Positions 1-7,130 of a DNA stretch of 38,671 nt are shown here, piece after piece. A model generated the notes under the pieces. That model saw only the letters and a program-made list of their open reading frames with translations, was not told where the DNA came from and made no database searches. The translations under genes and the position numbers were made by a program. This DNA comes from Actinomycetes bacterium (GTDB lineage: Bacteria; Actinomycetota; Acidimicrobiia; Acidimicrobiales; RAAP-2). The DNA lies in assembly GCA_021828545.1 (NCBI GenBank), contig JAJZEN010000048.1:1-38671 (forward strand), read 5' to 3'. Position 1 is the first letter of the stretch. Each line of letters starts with the position of its first letter.

Positions 1-343
1 AGGCCTCGAGCTCGTCGCGAGATTTGACGTCACCGGTGCCCACCGCGGCGATGACCCGGCCCGGCGCGAGCTCGTGCAGTGAACGAAACTGCGTGATGAG
101 GTGATCCCTTCCGACCATTCCCACGCGCGCCACCAGGGGCCCGACGCTCAGGGCGCGATGACGATGGGCGACGGCGGCCAGTACCGCGAAGGGGGCGAGG
201 GAGGGTCGCGTCGGCGAACCCATGGGCCACAGATGGTCGTAGGCAAATACGCCGTCGACCCCAAGGTCCTCACTACGCCGCGCGGCCGCGAGCGCGTCGC
301 GAGCGTTGTCGCGAAACGTAGGGAGCAGAACACCGACCTTCAC
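1..343 (-). CDS. LLM-class (luciferase-like, probably F420-dependent) oxidoreductase, N-terminal 114 residues
   Basis: The frame opens at a GTG (343-341) that overlaps the ROK kinase stop in a GTGA junction and runs open to the window edge, so the C-terminus is missing. The start reads MKVGVLLPTFRDNARDAL. It is followed by SEDLGVDGVFAYDHLWPMG (about residues 26-44), which matches the first strands and the D-H-L-W region of luciferase-like monooxygenase barrels. Further on are LSVGPLVARVGMVGRDHLI and GRVIAAVGTGD, also typical of the family. Such proteins in actinobacteria usually use reduced F420 or FMN to oxidise or reduce small substrates. The cofactor and substrate cannot be told from this fragment. 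The 4-base overlap implies translational coupling with the kinase. Confidence 0.85.
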   Translation of the reverse strand, partial: MKVGVLLPTFRDNARDALAAARRSEDLGVDGVFAYDHLWPMGSPTRPSLAPFAVLAAVAHRHRALSVGPLVARVGMVGRDHLITQFRSLHELAPGRVIAAVGTGDVKSRDELEA

Positions 344-1311
344 GACTGTCGGTCGAAAGCGACCTTGGCCGCACCCAACGCACCAGCGTGAACAGTAAGG
401 TCCGAGGGAGCGACGACGACGGGCGGGCGTTTGTCGTAGCCGAAGGTGAGGTCCACCAGAAACTCACGCGCACTGGGCAACAATTGGTCCGCCGCCACTG
501 AGAGGCCACCACCAATAACGAAGTTCCCCGTGTCGAGGATCGCCACGAGATTGGCCAGGCCGCGCGCCAGCCACCAGGCCACGTCCCTCATTAGGGCGAC
601 CGCCTCTTCGACGCCCTCGCGGGCCGCGCGCGTCACGTCCTCGCCCGTAACCCCATCGGCCCCCCCGCGCAGACGGACAAGCGTGGGGAGTCGACCCTCG
701 GCAGCCCACTCCGAGGTGAGGCGCGCCAATCCCCCACCCGAGGCGTAGCGCTCCCAGCAGCCGTAGCCACCACAACCACAGAGCGCCCCACGCGCCTGCA
801 CCGCCATGTGACCGATCTCGCCGCCGAAACCGCTCTGACCTCGCACCAGGGCACCGTTGGCGATGATGCCACCACCGATGCCCGTACCCAACGTGACCAT
901 GACGAAGTTGTCGATGCCGCGCCCCGCGCCCCAGGCGTATTCACCCAATGCCGCACAATTGCCGTCATTCTCCATGTAGACACGCTCGGCGCCCAAGGAC
1001 TCCCTCAGTAAATCCGGAAACGACGCCCCCGAGACAGTCTGTAGGTTCGGTGCGAAGGCGAGACGACCATCACGCCGTACCATACCGGGCATGCCGATGC
1101 CGATGGGCAGATCGACCGGATCGAGTCGGTGGCGTTGCGCGAAGGTTGCGACCTGCTCAGCGAGCACCTTGGCGGTTGCGGCACCGGCGCCTCCCTGAGC
1201 GTCGTGGGGCGTGAAGGTACGAATCTCGTCGAGGACTTCGCCCTCACGAGTAACGAGGACGGCCAACGCCTTGGTGCCGCCGACGTCCAGACCGACCGCC
1301 ACGTCACTCAC
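340..1311 (-). CDS. ROK-family sugar kinase (glucokinase-like), 323 aa
   Basis: Cytoplasmic ATP-dependent sugar kinase of the ROK family, most often glucose or N-acetylhexosamine kinases. Visible motifs are the phosphate-binding DVGGTK at residues 9-14, catalytic ENDGN at 114-118 (Asp116), LGTGIGGG at 141-148, GEIGHM at 164-169, and the zinc-binding cluster CGCGGYGC at 178-185. Length is normal for the family (about 300-330). The GTG start (1311-1309) overlaps the stop of the SRPBCC gene in a GTGA junction, and its own stop overlaps the start of the LLM gene the same way. The three are therefore almost certainly co-translated. There is no DNA-binding helix-turn-helix at the N-terminus, so it is a kinase rather than a ROK repressor. 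Exact sugar specificity is not visible. Confidence 0.93.
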   Translation of the reverse strand: MSDVAVGLDVGGTKALAVLVTREGEVLDEIRTFTPHDAQGGAGAATAKVLAEQVATFAQRHRLDPVDLPIGIGMPGMVRRDGRLAFAPNLQTVSGASFPDLLRESLGAERVYMENDGNCAALGEYAWGAGRGIDNFVMVTLGTGIGGGIIANGALVRGQSGFGGEIGHMAVQARGALCGCGGYGCWERYASGGGLARLTSEWAAEGRLPTLVRLRGGADGVTGEDVTRAAREGVEEAVALMRDVAWWLARGLANLVAILDTGNFVIGGGLSVAADQLLPSAREFLVDLTFGYDKRPPVVVAPSDLTVHAGALGAAKVAFDRQS

Positions 1312-1757
1312 GACAGTTCCTCGACGCGATGCTTAAGTTCACTGAGCGCCTGACGCTGAATGCGGTACGTCGCGCGCGACTGTATGAACTGGGGGACCGG
1401 TACCGCGAGTTCGACCTCGAGTTCGTAGGTCACGGTCGTCTCGGTGTCATGCGCGTCGCGAGAAAGAAACGAGTAAGACCCATGCAGTTCTCGTGTCACG
1501 TCGCCCGACGATTGGTACCAACTCAGGGCGTCGGGAGCACGAGAGTAGTCGTAACGCAGCGAGTACTTGGTCGAACGACCAAATGCAGCCGCGCGAAAGG
1601 CGACTTCGAGGGCGCGGCCGTCGGCGTCACACTCGAGGACGTCGATGCTCTTGAGATCCGCCACCCACTCGAAATAACGGTCAAAGTCGACGACGACGGA
1701 ATAGACCGCGGACGGCGCGGCCGCTACGACTATTGACTGCGTCGTACGCTGAACCAC
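1308..1757 (-). CDS. SRPBCC-family (polyketide cyclase/START-like) protein, 149 aa
   Basis: A single START/SRPBCC-type helix-grip domain covers the whole protein. It begins with TTQSIVVAAAPSAVYSVVVDFDRYFEWV, the usual first strand plus 'Y.vv.DfdrY..W' helix, then alternating strands and a C-terminal amphipathic helix (RIQRQALSELKHRVEELS). The family binds hydrophobic ligands or lipids, and no catalytic residues can be assigned. The GTG start at 1757 is preceded by a strong AGGAGG ribosome-binding site about 5 bases upstream, making this the likely lead gene of the SRPBCC-ROK-LLM unit. Related SRPBCC proteins often sit beside a PimB-type glycosyltransferase in actinobacteria, as here (22 bases downstream of its stop). 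Function is otherwise unassigned. Confidence 0.85.
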   Translation of the reverse strand: MVQRTTQSIVVAAAPSAVYSVVVDFDRYFEWVADLKSIDVLECDADGRALEVAFRAAAFGRSTKYSLRYDYSRAPDALSWYQSSGDVTRELHGSYSFLSRDAHDTETTVTYELEVELAVPVPQFIQSRATYRIQRQALSELKHRVEELS

Positions 1758-1778
1758 GACACCTCCTCGACCTCTACT

Positions 1779-2936
1779 TTAGACAGGACGACGGACGCCC
1801 CAGTTGTCGAAGGGTGCGAGGGCCGAACCGAGACGCTCGGCCAACACCCGCCAGTCGAACTCCCGACAAGCGAGTTCGCGAGCATTATGCGCGAACTGGG
1901 ATCGGAGTTCGTCGTCGTCGAATAAAGCGACCATCGCGTCGGCCAACGCGTTGTCGTGACGGGCCTGGTCCACCACTAGGCCCGTCACGCCGTGGCGCAC
2001 GGCCTCGTGGCTCCCTCCGGAACGTCCCGCCACTTGAGCCACGCCACTGGCCCCCGCCTCGACGAAGACGATGCCAAATCCCTCTTGCTCCAGACCCATC
2101 CACCGGCTACGGCACGCCATGACCATTAGATCGCTCGTCCCGAGCCACGGTGAGAGTTCGTCGTCATTCACTCGACCCAGAAAAACGACGGGCGCCGAAT
2201 GGCGACGCGCCAGTTTCTCCAGTCGGGCCCGGTCACGGCCCGCGCCGCCAATGGCTACCTGCAGGTGGGGATAGCGCGAGTGCAGCGACGCGCTCGCACG
2301 AATCAAAGTGTCCATCCCTTTGCGCGGGACCAAACGTGAATATGAACTGACCAGCAGCGCGTCCGGGTCGAGACCGAGACGTCGACGTACCTGGGCGCGA
2401 CCCGAGGGGTCCGAGGGTGTGAATCGTTGGGTATCGACGCCGGGCGGAACTTGGATGACTGGGGGCATCCATTCCGCCGCAATGCGCCGCGCCTCACTCT
2501 CCGGATAGGTCCCGGCACAGACCGCCACGCTCGCGTGACGAAGAACGTAGCGCATGCTCGAAGCCACCAGGGGAAGTCGCCCCGGGATGGTCACTTCCGC
2601 ACCGTGCAGGACGACGCCGTAGGGACGAGAGAGACGAGGCCCTAACAGCCCGAGGGGCCAAGCGGGATCGAGCAGGACGAGGTCGGGCTGGTGGCGTTCG
2701 ATTGCTGACTCAATCACCCGCAACGTGCGCGGCAAGGGCAAGAAGAGAGTCGACGCCGTCACTCGTTCGATCACGAGTTCACTACGAGCGTCGAACGCCT
2801 CGGCATCTGGATGCGACGACGCCGTCACCACAACCGCGCGACCCGGTTCCAGACGACTCCAGAGTTCGTAGAGGTAGACCTGAATACCACCGGTCTTGGG
2901 TGGGTAATCGTTGGTCACCAAGAGGTGGCGGGCCAT
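1779..2936 (-). CDS. GT4-family glycosyltransferase, PimB-like, 385 aa
   Basis: GT-B fold retaining glycosyltransferase. The N-terminal acceptor domain carries NDYPPKTGGIQVYLYEL (residues 9-25) with the typical GG-I loop. The C-terminal nucleotide-sugar domain shows SRLVPRKGMDTLI (200-212, Arg202 and Lys206) and the E-x7-E motif (Glu285 and Glu293 in EQEGFGIVFVEA). The order and spacing match GT4 mannosyltransferases such as PimB, which add mannose from a GDP or polyprenyl donor to phosphatidylinositol mannosides at the inner membrane face. Length also fits. The donor and acceptor are inference. ATG start at 2936. A TAACGT hexamer 6 bases upstream could be a -10 for a leaderless message, but an AGGA immediately upstream would also serve as a ribosome site. 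Confidence 0.88.
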   Translation of the reverse strand: MARHLLVTNDYPPKTGGIQVYLYELWSRLEPGRAVVVTASSHPDAEAFDARSELVIERVTASTLFLPLPRTLRVIESAIERHQPDLVLLDPAWPLGLLGPRLSRPYGVVLHGAEVTIPGRLPLVASSMRYVLRHASVAVCAGTYPESEARRIAAEWMPPVIQVPPGVDTQRFTPSDPSGRAQVRRRLGLDPDALLVSSYSRLVPRKGMDTLIRASASLHSRYPHLQVAIGGAGRDRARLEKLARRHSAPVVFLGRVNDDELSPWLGTSDLMVMACRSRWMGLEQEGFGIVFVEAGASGVAQVAGRSGGSHEAVRHGVTGLVVDQARHDNALADAMVALFDDDELRSQFAHNARELACREFDWRVLAERLGSALAPFDNWGVRRPV

Positions 2937-2960
2937 CGTCCTACGTTAGTAGCCGTCCAC

Positions 2961-3167
2961 TCACGCGTCGGGGGCCACTCGGTGGAACTTCAATCGAGGA
3001 ATCATCCCTTGACTCGACAAGAGTCCTGCCGCATCGGCGAACTCCGAACTCATCGTTAGTTTCTCTGGTAGGTCACCCAGCACGAACGTCACGAGACAGT
3101 CCTCGCAGTCAGGAGTGGAACGCCGCACGCAATCGGTACAACTAATGGATAATTCACTACCGGACAT
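2961..3167 (-). CDS. Small cysteine-motif protein of unknown function, 68 aa
   Basis: Short protein with an N-terminal CTDCVRR and, nine residues on, CEDCLVTFVLG. The pair of C-x2-C motifs (residues about 10-13 and 21-24) suggests a small metal-binding knuckle. The rest is hydrophilic with no membrane segment. The ATG at 3167 is preceded by AAAGGGG at good spacing, supporting translation. It lies 39 bases after the thioredoxin-like gene and 24 bases before the glycosyltransferase start, on the same strand. The cysteine pattern resembles short uncharacterised proteins found widely in actinobacteria. I cannot name a function. Confidence 0.65.
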   Translation of the reverse strand: MSGSELSISCTDCVRRSTPDCEDCLVTFVLGDLPEKLTMSSEFADAAGLLSSQGMIPRLKFHRVAPDA

Positions 3168-3206
3168 GATGCCCCTTTCGGTCCGTCACATTCTCCTCGT
3201 CGCCTG

Positions 3207-3548
3207 TTACACGAGATACGGGGCAATCTCCTCGCGGACCTGTTCGGAACCGAATATGACCCCCTCGGTCACGACGCGACCCACCACCGGATCGACGAGG
3301 ACGTAGAACGGAGGCCAGCGGACGTCAAGCGCCATTAGGAGTGGCGCTGAGATCACGACACGATGCGGCGACGTCGACCACCAGGGTTCGGAGGGCATCG
3401 CGCTCGCCACGATCAACACCGCAACCTCGCCAAAGGAGTTCGCCGGTGCCTCGATCACGTTGCGACAACCCATGCACTCCTCCTTGACGGCGAGTACGAG
3501 CGTCAGTGCATCGAGGTCGCACTCAAGTGGTTCGCCCGAGAGCGACAT
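3207..3548 (-). CDS. Thioredoxin-like protein with CMGC motif, about 113 aa
   Basis: From the chosen ATG (3548) the protein reads MSLSGEPLEC, then LTLVLAVKEECMGCRNVIEAP, a beta strand followed by a redox-type C-x2-C (CMGC, about residues 25-28) at the start of a helix. Near the C-terminus VRWPPFYVLVDP supplies a cis-proline-like position before a strand, as in thioredoxin folds. It therefore looks like a cytoplasmic thiol-disulfide or TlpA-like protein without an export signal. The frame stays open about 37 codons upstream, but that stretch (Arg/Ser/Asp-rich) looks non-coding, and the zinc-ribbon gene ends 56 bases before this start. The ribosome site is weak (GCGGGG). Substrate unknown. Confidence 0.6.
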   Translation of the reverse strand: MSLSGEPLECDLDALTLVLAVKEECMGCRNVIEAPANSFGEVAVLIVASAMPSEPWWSTSPHRVVISAPLLMALDVRWPPFYVLVDPVVGRVVTEGVIFGSEQVREEIAPYLV

Positions 3549-3604
3549 CCCCGCAAAGTGCGACGGTGCGGACCGATCTCGAGGTGAGTCGATTGAGCGC
3601 ACCC

Positions 3605-3811
3605 TTACTCGCCCTCGGCGAGTACCTCCACGCCGCGACCGTGCCCGCACCAGCGACACGACACGGAGTCCACGACGCGTGAAATCACCTCGGGTTCCTC
3701 AATCGTCAACTCACCGCCCACGGTGAAGTGGTGAAACGAACGGACCGTCGTGGTTTCGACCACGTCGAAGCGTGTCAAGTTCCCACACGCGGTGCACCGA
3801 TATTTATTCAT
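3605..3811 (-). CDS. Zinc-ribbon protein, 68 aa
   Basis: Small protein starting MNKYRCTACGNLTRFDVVET, with a second C-x2-C near residue 52-55 (SCRWCGHGRGVEVL). Two knuckles separated by about 43 residues are typical of a zinc ribbon. Short zinc-ribbon proteins beginning 'KYRC.ACGN.TRFDV' are common in actinobacteria and have no established function. It stands between a PH-domain membrane protein and the thioredoxin-like gene, all on the minus strand with short gaps, so co-transcription is plausible. No enzyme motif is visible. Confidence 0.75.
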   Translation of the reverse strand: MNKYRCTACGNLTRFDVVETTTVRSFHHFTVGGELTIEEPEVISRVVDSVSCRWCGHGRGVEVLAEGE

Positions 3812-3844
3812 ACCCCCACGGTAATGGACGCGCGGGAACTGATT

Positions 3845-4387
3845 TCACTCAAATGAGTCGTCCCCAAAATTATCGGTGGAGGGATCGTGCAGCCATTGCT
3901 CCCAGTCCCGCGACGCCGAGGAGGCGTCGCGCCGAGTGCGGTCGATAAGTCGTCGTAGCGCCGCAGGTTGACGCACAGGGGGTAGCGCTACGGTGCCCGA
4001 CGGGAGGTCGAGTAGCACGGTGCCACGACGACGCACGCGCTCACGCCACGACTGCGTTGCGTGGGTGGCGACAATCTCGCGAAAATCGATCTCAGTCGAA
4101 TATCGACTAAGGACGCCGCCGTACATCACGACGCGTCGCGTCGTCACGATCACTTTGTGCGATCGCCAACGCCACGACCGCCCCACGATCACGAGGGCCG
4201 GCACAAATCCGACCACGAGGATCACGAATGCCTCGTAGTGATGTAGCAACGACCATTTGGGGGCGAAAGCGATGATTACCCCCTCAAGAAGAACGAAAAC
4301 GATAAGAGGCCCCAGGAGCCCCTCGGCGACGGGCGTGACGCTGATGACCGTTGCTTCACCCTCCTCGAGGCGCAGACGTGGGCTCAC
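3845..4387 (-). CDS. Bacterial PH-domain membrane protein, 180 aa
   Basis: Residues about 25-66 contain two hydrophobic segments (LLGPLIVFVLLEGVIIAF and AFVILVVGFVPALVIVG). They are followed by a soluble domain with KVIVTTRRVVMYGGVLSRYSTEIDFREI, the hallmark 'vT..Rv....G...r....i.l..I' of bacterial PH (YdbS/DUF304-like) domains. The C-terminal tail is charged and acidic. It is probably anchored in the inner membrane with the PH domain in the cytoplasm; the family's biochemical role is largely unknown. The start is taken as GTG at 4387. Its neighbours are globin (42 bases upstream) and the zinc-ribbon gene (33 bases downstream). Confidence 0.8.
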   Translation of the reverse strand: MSPRLRLEEGEATVISVTPVAEGLLGPLIVFVLLEGVIIAFAPKWSLLHHYEAFVILVVGFVPALVIVGRSWRWRSHKVIVTTRRVVMYGGVLSRYSTEIDFREIVATHATQSWRERVRRRGTVLLDLPSGTVALPPVRQPAALRRLIDRTRRDASSASRDWEQWLHDPSTDNFGDDSFE

Positions 4388-4429
4388 CTCAGCACCCGAA
4401 GAAGGTGCTCGTATGGCGCTTGGACCACG

Positions 4430-4804
4430 TCACACGTTACGCATTTGATTGGCCGCCATAGTGAAATAGGCCATCATCTCCTCGTACTGCTCGTCGTTGA
4501 GTTGGTCCCGCACACCATCAAGGGCGCACGTCATGGCGTGAATCCACCCGTCGCGCGCTTTCTTCGTTATACGGAATGGGGCATGGCGCATGCGCAGTCG
4601 CGGATGCCCTCGCTCATCCATGTACGTGGTGGGGCCCCCCCAGTACTGACATAAGAAAAGGACCAGATGGCGCCTGGACTCGGTGAGATCCTCGGGATAC
4701 ATGGGGCGTAGCAGTTCGTCGGTGGCGACCACATCGTAGAAACCATCCACCAATTGTTCGAAAAAGGCGAGACCACCCACCTGCTCGTAGAGCGTGTCTT
4801 CCAC
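4430..4804 (-). CDS. glbO: Truncated haemoglobin, group II (GlbO type), 124 aa
   Basis: Cytoplasmic 2-on-2 haem globin. Signature segments are YEQVGGLAFFEQLVDGFY (residues 6-23, Tyr23 at B10), LLRPMYPEDL (31-40, Tyr36 at CD1), QYWGGPTTY (53-61), and HPRLRMRHAPFRI (67-79, His74 as proximal haem ligand), then Trp87 at the G8 position. This residue set is that of mycobacterial trHbO, which binds O2 with high affinity and is proposed to help deliver oxygen or detoxify NO and peroxide. Length (124) matches the family. It begins at an ATG (4804) transcribed away from the tRNA. Assignment to GlbO is confident; the physiological role is inherited from the family. Confidence 0.95.
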   Translation of the reverse strand: MEDTLYEQVGGLAFFEQLVDGFYDVVATDELLRPMYPEDLTESRRHLVLFLCQYWGGPTTYMDERGHPRLRMRHAPFRITKKARDGWIHAMTCALDGVRDQLNDEQYEEMMAYFTMAANQMRNV

Positions 4805-4856
4805 GTCACCAGCCTATGCCTCGTGTTCTAGACTCCATGAGGTCTGAATACAGACG

Positions 4857-4928
<72 letters not shown>

Positions 4929-5596
4929 CCGACGAATTTCCTAGGAAAGTCCAACGTGTTAAAGAATTCTTTGGATCCATGTGAGCACTGGAAATCCGGC
5001 CACGACGATTGACGGTTCTTCGGATTCTGGCGGCTCGGTCGAACCGACCGGGACGCGTGCCGATCGTCCACCATCGAGGGAACATGTCGGACTCCTCGTG
5101 GGCCTTCGGGCAGCGAGGGTGCTCGCGGAGGGACTTACGGCCCGGATCAACCCGAACGACAAGGATTGCCATCTATCACCCCTGGGCGGTTGTGGGTTTG
5201 GACGGAGACAGTGGATGGAGGGTGACCTCGGAATCTCGTGCACGACCGACTCATCTGGAGGCGATACCGTTCCACGTCCGCTCTTGACGCGATAGGTGAA
5301 ATATTGTGGGTGCCCCCCTAAGATGCCCGCATCGTCGCGATCATGTTGGCGCAGAATCTGGGCGGCCGACTACGTCAGCGGGTTTTTTCCATCATCGAAT
5401 CGTCGACGACTCCCCCCGACGTCGAAGGTCATCTAAATTCGTCGCGACGAGATGCAAAGATTGCGCGCGCCGCGGCGTGTACGCTCGCTTACTGAATGGC
5501 GATCGGTACGACTCTGTAGCGCCGACGAGACGCCGCCCGGTTCCTCGAAATCGTCACCCGAACGGGAGCGATGACGTCTCGGTGCACCTTCGAGCG
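4929..5596. other. Non-coding stretch of about 670 bases after tRNA-Gly
   Basis: No convincing gene in any frame: the open frames here lack ribosome sites, conserved motifs and plausible composition. Visible structure is limited to palindromes just after the tRNA (listed separately) and, around 5365-5388, a weak stem GCCGAC/GTCAGC (one mismatch, 3-base loop) followed by GGG and six T residues. That could be a plus-strand intrinsic terminator, although no plus-strand gene ends nearby. It may be decayed DNA like the pseudogene region further right, but I recognise no remnant. Confidence 0.5.
4937..4979. repeat. Three consecutive perfect palindromes downstream of tRNA-Gly
   Basis: TTTCCTAGGAAA (4937-4948) and AAAGAATTCTTT (4961-4972) are perfect 12-base palindromes separated by 12 bases, followed directly by TGGATCCA (4972-4979). 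They start 8 bases after the tRNA. They could be hairpins that end or process the tRNA transcript, or protein-binding sites; the sequence alone does not decide. Confidence 0.5.
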
Positions 5597-6829
5597 TTAC
5601 TTCGCGATTACCCGCCACGAATGTCCGCCGTCGAGCGTCTCGATCGCTTCCGCCGCGGTGCCGTAGCCTCCCGCGAAGCCGAATCCGAATCCGAAAGTAG
5701 GCGACAGGAAAGTCAGCGAGATGATGTCCCCGTGTAACACCCGGATCCAATGGCGACCCCCATCGAAAGTCGCCGTCAATGACGTGGGCGCGCTCGAAGC
5801 GGCGGCGAAGAAGTGTGTGGCTGAGGGCGCTGCCAAGATCAACGCACTGTCGGCGTACGTTGCGCCGATCTGAGGACCCCAGTGGAAGGCCGCTCCACCA
5901 TTGGTCGAAATGCGCAGCCACGTTGACCCTACCTTCGCGCCCAGTGGTCCCCCGACGACCGGGCTCTGCCCGTACCCCCCTAACTGACACGCTACCGTCA
6001 GACGCGAGGGCGACGACGCCTCGGGGAACGCCATCGAGTACCCCACGGAGGCGCACGGGGCTGTCCACGGTACCCACTGACCTTTCGCGTTGAGCTCGGC
6101 ACTGCCCGTGACCCCGCGATCGTTGCCTTCGGCCAACCAACCATGTGCATCCGAAAGTGTCATCGCTCCATAGGGCTGACTGCCGCCCGCGGGGAGCGAT
6201 AGGGGTGCCACAGAAGCACGCGTCCAATGATCCATTCCGACGGGTGAGGAATCAACGACCGCATTAGTGTTCGATGCTTCGGCGCCCAGGACGTAGACCT
6301 TCGTCGCGGAGGATTCCAAGTCGAAGTACGAGCTCGCGCCCCCAAGACTGGGCGGTGTGGCGGCGCTCCAGGACGCTCCACCGTTGTGGGTCGACCAGAC
6401 GACGAGGTCCGAGATTCCGTTGGAGAAGCCCGGCGCCACGACCCTCCCGGTCATCGAACCCGAGATCCATCCATCGAACGGATTCGCGAACCGAACGGAA
6501 AGTCCGCCTACCGCGGCCGGGGACGCGTATCCCATTCTGATCTGGAAATTTGCATTCGAGCGCAGTCGCGCGGGGAGCGGCACTCGCGCCCAACTCGTTC
6601 CGCCGTTCGTCGTGTGGTCGAGGAGGAGACAACGCGAGGTCAGTCCGCAGGGGCCCGTTCCCAGTATCCATCCGTCCGCCGTGGAGGAGAAATCATCGGA
6701 GAGTACACCCACCTGCAGCGGACGTGCACGGAGCGTCAACGCCGATGTCGTCGCCGTCGTGACGGTCCCACTGAGGAGGCTCACGAATATCCCCACCACG
6801 ACAAGTAGCGCGACTCGGCGGTTGGCCAT
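5597..6829 (-). CDS. Secreted Asp-box (BNR-repeat) beta-propeller protein, 410 aa
   Basis: The N-terminus MANRRVALLVVVGIFVSLLSG followed by an Ala/Thr-rich stretch is a probable signal peptide or anchor, so the product is likely exported. The body repeats the Asp-box signature (S/T-x-D/N-x-G-x-x-W) at least five times: TTNGGTSW, STHNGGASW, STNGGAAF, TFDGGRHW and TLDGGHSW. Each is preceded by phrases such as DGWILG or DGWISG. Asp boxes sit at beta-hairpin turns of propellers found in sialidases, Ycf48-like and other extracellular proteins. No sialidase arginine triad is evident, so an enzymatic role is not supported. No ribosome site precedes the ATG; a -10-like TACACT six bases upstream suggests a leaderless message. 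Confidence 0.85.
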   Translation of the reverse strand: MANRRVALLVVVGIFVSLLSGTVTTATTSALTLRARPLQVGVLSDDFSSTADGWILGTGPCGLTSRCLLLDHTTNGGTSWARVPLPARLRSNANFQIRMGYASPAAVGGLSVRFANPFDGWISGSMTGRVVAPGFSNGISDLVVWSTHNGGASWSAATPPSLGGASSYFDLESSATKVYVLGAEASNTNAVVDSSPVGMDHWTRASVAPLSLPAGGSQPYGAMTLSDAHGWLAEGNDRGVTGSAELNAKGQWVPWTAPCASVGYSMAFPEASSPSRLTVACQLGGYGQSPVVGGPLGAKVGSTWLRISTNGGAAFHWGPQIGATYADSALILAAPSATHFFAAASSAPTSLTATFDGGRHWIRVLHGDIISLTFLSPTFGFGFGFAGGYGTAAEAIETLDGGHSWRVIAK

Positions 6830-6835
6830 TGGACC

Positions 6836-6866
6836 AGTGTAGGAGGGATCAAGTCGAAATCCCTCC
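6836..6866 (-). promoter_or_regulatory. Probable leaderless promoter with operator-like inverted repeat
   Basis: On the minus strand TACACT (6841-6836) lies six bases before the ATG of the Asp-box gene, placing the transcription start at the ATG itself. Directly upstream is a perfect 8-base inverted repeat, GGAGGGAT (6842-6849) and ATCCCTCC (6859-6866), with a 9-base spacer. It occupies the region between the -10 and the expected -35. No good -35 is seen. The repeat looks more like a protein-binding site than an RNA hairpin, because it would lie outside a leaderless transcript. Confidence 0.45.
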
Positions 6867-7130
6867 CCTGGTCGCTTCGAGGAAGCGAGATGAACCTCGA
6901 AGGAAAAGTCCGTAGGAATCCGCGTGGGTCGCAGGAATCACCAGGGAATGTCGAGTCTGATTACTGCGCCAGGACGATAGTGCCGCGCCCGGTCTGCGCC
7001 AGTTGGCACTTCGTTGGTTCGCGACCGGCGACGCGAGACGTGACGTGGCGTGGTGTCGAGGGATTCGGGAGTTTCCTTTCGATACCGTGGGGGCAGTTGT
7101 CCACCACAAAGGGTCGCCGACGGGCGTGAC

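Noticed and set aside
5365-5388. Stem followed by T6 as an intrinsic terminator
   Set aside because: The stem has only five good pairs and no plus-strand gene ends nearby, so it is mentioned only within the intergenic note.
5433-6227. Open frame overlapping the Asp-box gene
   Set aside because: No motif; the competing frame contains repeated Asp boxes and a signal peptide.
6867-7130. Possible extra gene remnant before the enolase-family pseudogene
   Set aside because: No recognisable motif in any frame.
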